NCBI GenBank assembly: GCA_016210705.1
Contig: JACQTR010000201.1
Span: forward strand, 1-9,806
Direction: 5' to 3'
DNA from: Chloroflexota bacterium
GTDB lineage: Bacteria; Chloroflexota; Dehalococcoidia; JACQTR01
Length of the DNA: 9,806 nt
Shown here: positions 6,099-9,806 of the stretch, piece by piece
Layout of the letters: every line of letters begins with the position of its first letter
Position numbering within the stretch: the first letter of the stretch is position 1
Notes under the pieces: generated by a model
Databases searched by the model: none
Told to the model about the DNA's origin: nothing
Seen by the model: only the letters and a program-made list of their open reading frames with translations
Position numbers and translations under genes: made by a program

Positions 6099-7596
6099 CT
6101 GTTAGGTCCTCTAACAAGAATTCCTCTTCATCTTCCTCCACAATAGGTGGGCGCGAACGACGGGCTTTAGGAGATTTGGTCACGACCCTATCTTTCCCCT
6201 CCCTTAAGTCAGCCTCTAAAGGCGCCTCCTTTCTGGATTTTCCTTTTTTGGCTTTGGCCCCCGGCTTAATAGGTTTAGGAGGCATTATTTCTTCGGCAAA
6301 GCGAATTTGAGACCTACCCACTGAAACCTCAGCTCCTGTAATCTCCCCCACAAGGTTATACGCTCCAACCGGTTCCCTCTCTTTGGAAAGGTCTCCCGCC
6401 TCCATCGGTTCGTATTCCCCTTTGCTGGGAATCTCCGCCAAAGGAGCTTCTTCTGCCTGAGCTAATGGGGGCAGAGACTCGACTATAGCTGGCCCTGAGG
6501 GAAGAGGAGGCTGGATTTCTTCGGCTATCGGGGCCAACGCTTCCCGCTCGGCCTTTTCAGCAGCCGCTAGGCTAGCACTTCTGATATCAATGCGCCAGCC
6601 AGTAAGTTTGGCTGCCAGACGAGCGTTTTGACCTTCCTTGCCTATAGCTAGGGAGAGTTGGCGATCAGGCACCACAACATAGGCGGTTTTTTCTTCCTCG
6701 TGGATTTCAACACTTTGCACCTGGGCCGGGCTTAAAGCTTTGGCTACGTAGGCAGCCGTGTCTGGGTCCCAGGGCACCACATCGATCTTTTCACCGTTGA
6801 GTTCAGTTACGATGTTTTGGATCCTAATACCCCGCAACCCCACGCAGGCACCGACGGGGTCGACTCCCTCTTGACGAGCCGCTACTGCCACTTTGCTCCG
6901 ATATCCAGGCTCCCGGGCTATAGATTTTAATTCTACGACACCGTTGTAAATTTCTGGAACCTCCAGCTCAAACAAGCGGCGCAAGAGATTGCGGTGGCTA
7001 CGGGAAACTATTACCTGAGGCCCCCGATTGGTGCGGTGTAGCTCCATGAGGTAAACCTTAAGTCTTTGTCCCACCCGATAGTGCTCGCTGCGCACTTGTT
7101 CTGAGGAGGGCAAAATAGCCTCCATTTTGCCCAAATCTACAACAATTTGTTTAGGCTCAATACGCTGAACGATCCCGCTAACAACCTCACCTTCTTTAGC
7201 GGCAAACTCTTCAAAAACCGTGTCCCTTTCTGCCTCGCGAAGGCGTTGTAGCACCACTTGTTTGGCTGTGTGGGCGGCGATACGTCCCGCATTGTGCAAG
7301 GTCGTCTCCACCTCTAAGGTTTCCCCTAGGCTGACGCCTATTTTTAATTTGGTAGCCTCGGTTAAAGAGATCTCTGTCTGTGGATCCTTTACCTCCTCCA
7401 CCACATCTTTAAGAATGTAAATCTTGACCTCGCCAGTCGCAGGAAGGACCTTGACGGCGATATTTTGGCTTGCCAATTGAGCATCCTTCTTGAGGGCCGA
7501 GGCCAAAGCAGCCTCCACTGCCTCCAGCACCACCTCTTTGGGGAGTTTCTTTTCGGCAGCCAACTGGGTCATGGCGATAAGAAAATCGCTTTTCAT
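6088..7596 (-). CDS. nusA: Transcription termination/antitermination factor NusA with long charged tail
   Basis: NusA binds RNA polymerase and nascent RNA and acts in pausing, termination and antitermination. The 502-residue protein has the polymerase-binding N-terminal domain (1 to about 125), an S1 domain (about 135-200), KH1 with GLRGIRIQNI (253-262) and KH2 with IGKEGQNARLAAKLTGW (318-334). After about residue 340 there is a tail of some 160 residues, which is unusual compared with the roughly 350-400-residue NusA of most Gram-positives. The tail is rich in A, P and E, has two basic patches (441-457, 474-484) and ends in an acidic run. The start is ATG 7596, because MKSDFLIAMTQLAAEK is the usual beginning. 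A frame open up to 7716 crosses the promoter. AGGAGG (7610-7615) lies a rather long 13 bases upstream. Confidence 0.93.
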   Translation of the reverse strand: MKSDFLIAMTQLAAEKKLPKEVVLEAVEAALASALKKDAQLASQNIAVKVLPATGEVKIYILKDVVEEVKDPQTEISLTEATKLKIGVSLGETLEVETTLHNAGRIAAHTAKQVVLQRLREAERDTVFEEFAAKEGEVVSGIVQRIEPKQIVVDLGKMEAILPSSEQVRSEHYRVGQRLKVYLMELHRTNRGPQVIVSRSHRNLLRRLFELEVPEIYNGVVELKSIAREPGYRSKVAVAARQEGVDPVGACVGLRGIRIQNIVTELNGEKIDVVPWDPDTAAYVAKALSPAQVQSVEIHEEEKTAYVVVPDRQLSLAIGKEGQNARLAAKLTGWRIDIRSASLAAAEKAEREALAPIAEEIQPPLPSGPAIVESLPPLAQAEEAPLAEIPSKGEYEPMEAGDLSKEREPVGAYNLVGEITGAEVSVGRSQIRFAEEIMPPKPIKPGAKAKKGKSRKEAPLEADLREGKDRVVTKSPKARRSRPPIVEEDEEEFLLEDLTDDS

Positions 7597-7599
7597 TCT

Positions 7600-7623
7600 G
7601 GGGTGGATACCTCCTAATACCCC
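7600..7623 (-). promoter_or_regulatory. Small hairpin holding the nusA ribosome site in its loop
   Basis: On the minus strand GGGGT (7623-7619) can pair with ACCCC (7604-7600), placing the AGGAGG site (7615-7610) in a 14-base loop. The 3' arm lies between the ribosome site and the ATG, which could explain the 13-base spacing by bringing them closer in space. The stem is only five pairs, so this is tentative. Confidence 0.3.
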
Positions 7624-7680
7624 GTCAGACTTTCCAACAAAAAAGGCGGGAACTTTACAAATACCCTCCTTCAGCCACCC

Positions 7681-7709
7681 AGTATAGCATAGGGAAAAGC
7701 TGATTGCAA
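7681..7709 (-). promoter_or_regulatory. Promoter of the nusA operon
   Basis: TTGCAA (7704-7709) and TATACT (7681-7686) on the minus strand are exactly 17 bases apart. Transcription would begin near 7674, giving a leader of about 78 bases to nusA. It makes nusA the first gene of the operon here, since no rimP lies upstream. Confidence 0.75.
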
Positions 7710-7733
7710 CTCCCATCGCTGTTTTTGCACTAG

Positions 7734-7760
7734 CTTTTACCCTTGACGCAACGGTAAAAG
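7734..7760. promoter_or_regulatory. Inverted repeat around the lpd -35 box, possible operator
   Basis: CTTTTACC (7734-7741) and GGTAAAAG (7753-7760) form a perfect 8-base inverted repeat with an 11-base centre. The centre contains the -35 hexamer TTGACG of the lpd promoter. A dimeric repressor bound here would block polymerase. The half-site spacing of about two helical turns fits a helix-turn-helix dimer. The regulator is not identifiable from this window. Confidence 0.45.
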
Positions 7761-7771
7761 GGTCTTAGACT
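7743..7771 (+). promoter_or_regulatory. Promoter of lpd
   Basis: TTGACG (7743-7748) and TAGACT (7766-7771) are separated by 17 bases. Transcription would start near 7778, about 32 bases before the lpd ATG. It is divergent from the nusA promoter, with about 33 bases between the two -35 boxes. Confidence 0.6.
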
Positions 7772-7809
7772 ACGGCAGGTTTATTTTAAATCTTGGAGGA
7801 CGGGTATAT

Positions 7810-9201
7810 ATGGAAGAAGGTATGGAATATGATATCGCTATAGTCGGCGGAGGGCCCGGTGGCTATGTAGCAGCTATCCGTGCCGCTCAGTTGGGAGCTA
7901 AGGTAGCTCTGGTGGAAAAGGAACGTCTGGGAGGCACTTGCCTTAATCGGGGTTGTATTCCTACTAAAGCCCTAGCCCGAAGCGCCGAAGCTTTTCACGA
8001 GGTTAAGGTTGCTCAGGATTTTGGGGTGGAAACTAGTACAGTGGCTATAAATTTCCCCCAGATTATAGCCCGTAAAAACAGCGTGGTTAATGCCCTCGTG
8101 GGTAGCATCGAGCAATTGATGAGAGCGGGAGGCATCAAGGTTTATGATGGCCTTGGTCGATTAACATCGCCGCGAACCATAAAGGTTGATGAAGAGGAGG
8201 TAAAAGCCAAGAGGATAATCTTAGCCACCGGTTCGGTTCCGGCCAGGATCCCTGTCCCTGGCTTGGACCTCCCTGGGGTGGTTACCAGTAATGAGATTCT
8301 GGACATCGCGGAGTTCCCCTCTAGCTTGGTCATTATTGGAGGAGGCATTATCGGGGTAGAGTTTGCCAGTATCTTTGGAGTTTTGGGTAGCAAGGTGGCC
8401 ATTGTGGAGATGCTACCCCAGATCATGCCGCCGGTGGATGACGAGATCAGTCGCCGCTTCGGTCAGGTGCTACGAAGCCAGGGCGTCGAGGTTCATACCG
8501 GGGCCGCGGTGAAAATGGTGCAAGGAGAAAGTCCTAATTTAGAGGTAGTTTTCGATACGGCCAAGGGAGAGAAAACGGTAACTGGAGAGATGGTTCTAGT
8601 AGCGGTGGGTCGTTCTCCTTACACCGAGGGATTAGGCCTGGCCGAAATAGGGATGAAAATGAATCGTCGTGCCGTCGCCGTAAACGAATACTTGGAGACC
8701 AACATTCCTGGGGTATATGCCATAGGGGACGCTATAGGTGGCATCATGTTAGCCCACGTCGCCTCCTACGAAGGTGAGATCGCTGTTGCTAACGCCTTGG
8801 GGGGTGAGCAACGGGTGGATTATAGAGTGGTACCCAACGGTATTTTCACTTATCCCGAAATTGCTGGGGTAGGCATGATGGAGAAAGAGGTTCGGGATGC
8901 GGAGATTCCTTACAAGATTAGTCGTTTCCCCTTTTCGGCCCTGGGAAGAGCCCAAGTAATGGGGGAGACCACAGGCACGGTTAAACTAATCTGCAATGCG
9001 GAAACAGGCAAGGTGCTGGGGATGCACATAATGGGGCCTCATGCTACCGACCTTGTTCAGGAGGGGGCGCTAGCCATGCAATTGGGCGCGACGGCGGAGG
9101 ACATCTCCCACACTATCCACAGCCATCCTACCCTTCCCGAGGCGATAATGGAGGCGGCCCTAGGGCAGGGTTTGGGTTCTATTCATCTTCGTAAGATTTA
9201 G
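7810..9201 (+). CDS. lpd: Dihydrolipoamide dehydrogenase (E3)
   Basis: This FAD enzyme reoxidises dihydrolipoyl groups of 2-oxoacid dehydrogenase or glycine cleavage complexes with NAD. The 463-residue protein has the FAD motif GGGPGG (13-18), the redox disulfide in GGTCLNRGCIPTK (C44, C49) and the NAD motif GGGIIG (177-182), with E200 ending the second strand as expected for NAD preference. It also has the second FAD motif YAIGDAIG (303-310) and the catalytic dyad in HSHPTLPE (H439, E444). Length and motifs are complete. ATG 7810 lies ten bases after GGAGG (7795-7799); a second ATG at 7822 is too close to any ribosome site. No E1, E2, lipoyl-carrier or glycine-cleavage gene is in the window, so its partner complex is encoded elsewhere. 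Its own promoter has a possible operator. Related flavoprotein disulfide reductases are less likely given the HPTLPE motif. Confidence 0.94.
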   Translation: MEEGMEYDIAIVGGGPGGYVAAIRAAQLGAKVALVEKERLGGTCLNRGCIPTKALARSAEAFHEVKVAQDFGVETSTVAINFPQIIARKNSVVNALVGSIEQLMRAGGIKVYDGLGRLTSPRTIKVDEEEVKAKRIILATGSVPARIPVPGLDLPGVVTSNEILDIAEFPSSLVIIGGGIIGVEFASIFGVLGSKVAIVEMLPQIMPPVDDEISRRFGQVLRSQGVEVHTGAAVKMVQGESPNLEVVFDTAKGEKTVTGEMVLVAVGRSPYTEGLGLAEIGMKMNRRAVAVNEYLETNIPGVYAIGDAIGGIMLAHVASYEGEIAVANALGGEQRVDYRVVPNGIFTYPEIAGVGMMEKEVRDAEIPYKISRFPFSALGRAQVMGETTGTVKLICNAETGKVLGMHIMGPHATDLVQEGALAMQLGATAEDISHTIHSHPTLPEAIMEAALGQGLGSIHLRKI

Positions 9202-9211
9202 CGGAGAGGCG

Positions 9212-9240
9212 TTGACTTGACTCGCTGATTTCGCTATACT
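9212..9240 (+). promoter_or_regulatory. Strong promoter for the desulforedoxin-like pair
   Basis: TTGACT (9212-9217) and TATACT (9235-9240) are exactly 17 bases apart, ten bases after the lpd stop. Transcription should start near 9247, with a leader of about 27 bases. No terminator separates it from lpd, so readthrough from lpd is also possible. Confidence 0.78.
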
Positions 9241-9273
9241 TCTACTGTCATTGTATTCAAGGGGGTATAAATA

Positions 9274-9393
9274 GTGGCTAATCAGGCTGGAAAAAGGTAT
9301 GTATGCGGCAAATGTGGCTCGGAGATGATCGTTACCAAGGCCGGTGATGGTAACTTGGCTTGCTGTGGCGAGCCTATGAAGCTGAAAGCATAA
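9274..9393 (+). CDS. Desulforedoxin-like iron protein, first copy
   Basis: This 39-residue protein has four cysteines, C11 and C14 in VCGKC and adjacent C30-C31 in ACCGEPM. The spacing CxxC-X15-CC is that of Desulfovibrio gigas desulforedoxin and of the N-terminal domain of desulfoferrodoxin. Such proteins form homodimers with one Fe(S-Cys)4 centre per subunit and carry single electrons in the cytoplasm. No superoxide reductase catalytic domain follows, so this is the free-standing form. The start is GTG 9274, preceded by AAGGGGG at about eight bases and by a near-consensus promoter. A paralogue follows 28 bases downstream. The electron donor and acceptor are unknown; a role in oxygen or superoxide tolerance is an inference from the family. 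Confidence 0.88.
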   Translation: MANQAGKRYVCGKCGSEMIVTKAGDGNLACCGEPMKLKA

Positions 9394-9421
9394 TTCAATG
9401 ACCAGGGAGAGGTAAAAGATC

Positions 9422-9565
9422 ATGCCCAATCTGTTGGGGAAACGATTCGCTTGTGAGGTGTGCGGCACCCAGGTATTGTGCACTAAAGCTGGCACAGGTT
9501 CAGTGGCGTGCTGCGATAAGGAGATGAAGCTCCAGAATCCTAAACCCTTGCCCTCTTCGGACTAA
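9422..9565 (+). CDS. Desulforedoxin-like iron protein, second copy
   Basis: This 47-residue protein aligns without gaps to the upstream copy, with 19 of 39 positions identical. It keeps C11, C14, C30 and C31 in the CxxC-X15-CC pattern and has an additional C20. The end is extended by eight residues rich in proline and serine. The ATG at 9422 is preceded by GAGAGG about nine bases upstream. It probably shares the promoter and message of the first copy. The sequence difference between the copies points to an old duplication and perhaps different partners or heterodimer formation. The extra cysteine lies next to the conserved TKAG segment; whether it has a role cannot be told from sequence. Confidence 0.85.
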   Translation: MPNLLGKRFACEVCGTQVLCTKAGTGSVACCDKEMKLQNPKPLPSSD

Positions 9566-9579
9566 GGATAACCTCAGCG

Positions 9580-9616
9580 CCTCTGGTTGGGGCTCTACTC
9601 CTTAAGCAGCCAGAGG
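9580..9616 (+). other. Ten-base-pair hairpin without a T tract
   Basis: CCTCTGGTTG (9580-9589) pairs with CAGCCAGAGG (9607-9616), with one G-T wobble and a 17-base loop. It begins 15 bases after the second desulforedoxin stop. No run of T follows, so it is more likely a message-stabilising or structured-RNA stem than an intrinsic terminator. Confidence 0.5.
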
Positions 9617-9640
9617 ATATGCAGCTCCCTTTCCAAGGTT

Positions 9641-9660
9641 GAGGTCCGGTGGTAGACCTC
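9641..9660 (+). other. Six-base-pair hairpin GAGGTC / GACCTC
   Basis: GAGGTC (9641-9646) and GACCTC (9655-9660) are perfectly complementary around an eight-base loop, CGGTGGTA. The loop could also pair in part with CTACC downstream at 9688-9692, which would allow an alternative fold. Confidence 0.4.
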
Positions 9661-9726
9661 CTCTAGAGTTGGCCAGGTCACAAAAACTACCGTGGCTTGA
9701 AGGATGATTTATTCCTAATGGGCTTT

Positions 9727-9766
9727 AAGGGCCTGAGCGATGATACGCTTAGGCCCTTTATTCCTC
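9727..9766 (+). terminator. Probable intrinsic terminator
   Basis: AAGGGCCTGAGCG (9727-9739) and CGCTTAGGCCCTT (9746-9758) form a 13-base-pair stem with one wobble and a six-base loop. It is followed by TATTCCT, a short T-rich stretch on the plus strand. It would end the transcript of the desulforedoxin pair, or of an RNA in the region before it. The T tract is imperfect, so termination may be partial. Confidence 0.65.
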
Positions 9767-9771
9767 CCTGT

Positions 9772-9786
9772 GTACCAAAATGGTAC
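9772..9786. promoter_or_regulatory. Dyad GTACCA-AAA-TGGTAC near a -10-like hexamer at the edge
   Basis: GTACCA (9772-9777) and TGGTAC (9781-9786) are a perfect inverted repeat around three A residues. TACAAT (9796-9801) ten bases downstream resembles a -10 box of a plus-strand promoter, with no good -35. The dyad would sit around the -35 region, as an operator or activator site would. The gene it would serve lies outside the window. Confidence 0.35.
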
Positions 9787-9806
9787 CTTAATAGATACAA
9801 TAATAT

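Larger units (their letters stand above)
9566..9806. other. Gene-poor, hairpin-rich stretch at the right edge
   Basis: About 240 bases follow the second desulforedoxin gene with no confident coding region. They contain three stems (9580-9616, 9641-9660, 9727-9758), a CTCTAGAG palindrome near 9660-9667, a possible minus-strand frame of 28 codons (9595-9681), and a dyad with a -10-like hexamer at the edge. I do not recognise a known riboswitch or RNA class: T-box, TPP, cobalamin, SAM and SRP signature sequences are absent. Confidence 0.5.

Noticed and set aside
7597..7716. 40-residue N-terminal extension of NusA
   Set aside because: The region contains the TTGCAA-N17-TATACT promoter, and NusA proteins normally begin at the MKSDF-like segment.
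9398..9415. Five-codon frame ATG ACC AGG GAG AGG between the desulforedoxin genes
   Set aside because: It overlaps the ribosome site of the second copy and has no site of its own; most likely chance.
9160..9495. 111-codon minus-strand frame at 9160-9495
   Set aside because: It runs antisense to the lpd end, the promoter and both desulforedoxin genes, which have clear cysteine signatures and ribosome sites.
9580..9616. Hairpin after the second desulforedoxin as an intrinsic terminator
   Set aside because: The loop is large and no T run follows; the stem at 9727-9758 is a better terminator.
9566..9726. T-box, SRP RNA or 6S RNA in the right-hand stretch
   Set aside because: Short resemblances such as AGCAGCC and GGTCCGG occur in the wrong order, no T-box GGTGGTACC-type motif with antiterminator is present, and no 6S-like closing stem is seen.
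1..9806. CRISPR array, tRNA, rRNA, insertion sequence, toxin-antitoxin or defence genes
   Set aside because: No regularly spaced repeats, cloverleaf, transposase motifs or terminal inverted repeats were seen; the window is housekeeping and metabolic genes.

Overview
The window looks like chromosomal DNA of an anaerobic bacterium, most likely a Chloroflexota of the Dehalococcoidia type. NusA and the N-terminal domain of IF2 read to me like those of that phylum (for example LMKNGVMASINQTIDY in IF2). IF2 is short, and two free-standing desulforedoxin-type proteins and a DUF5679 zinc protein are present. A Clostridia lineage such as Moorella or Desulfotomaculum is the main alternative. This assignment is from memory of family members, not from a search. 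Nothing indicates a plasmid, phage or transposon.

Layout. The first 32 bases hold the beginning of a minus-strand gene that runs off the left edge (a Rossmann-type dehydrogenase or inositol-phosphate synthase N-terminus). Divergent from it is a plus-strand PHP-domain phosphoesterase (166-855). From 7596 down to 852, eight minus-strand genes run head to tail. The first five form a compact translation and RNA operon, nusA-ylxR-infB-rbfA-truB, with overlaps of 11, 20 and 11 bases and one gap of 5. The next three form a second unit with its own promoter: a DUF35 acyl-CoA-binding zinc-ribbon protein, a thiolase-fold enzyme and a 46-residue DUF5679 protein. That last gene ends in a 4-base convergent overlap with the PHP gene.

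On the right side, dihydrolipoamide dehydrogenase (7810-9201) is transcribed divergently from nusA. Its promoter lies within an 8-base inverted repeat that could be an operator. It is followed by a strong promoter and two tandem genes for desulforedoxin-like proteins (9274-9393 and 9422-9565). The last 240 bases hold no confident gene. They contain three hairpins, the last a probable terminator, a possible small minus-strand reading frame, and a dyad next to a -10-like hexamer at the right edge.

How the parts work together. NusA (elongation, termination, antitermination), YlxR/RnpM (RNA binding), IF2 (initiation), RbfA (30S maturation) and TruB (tRNA psi-55) are the classical cluster, but rimP, ylxQ and the DHH phosphoesterase gene often found in it are absent here. 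The DUF35 and thiolase proteins probably form one complex for acyl-CoA carbon-carbon chemistry. Lpd and the desulforedoxins are redox proteins, but no lipoyl enzyme or superoxide reductase domain is present, so a link between them is only a guess. I see no clearly new multi-gene system. The best leads are the tandem desulforedoxins with the structured stretch behind them, the possible lpd operator, and the start-site corrections for the DUF35 gene and nusA.
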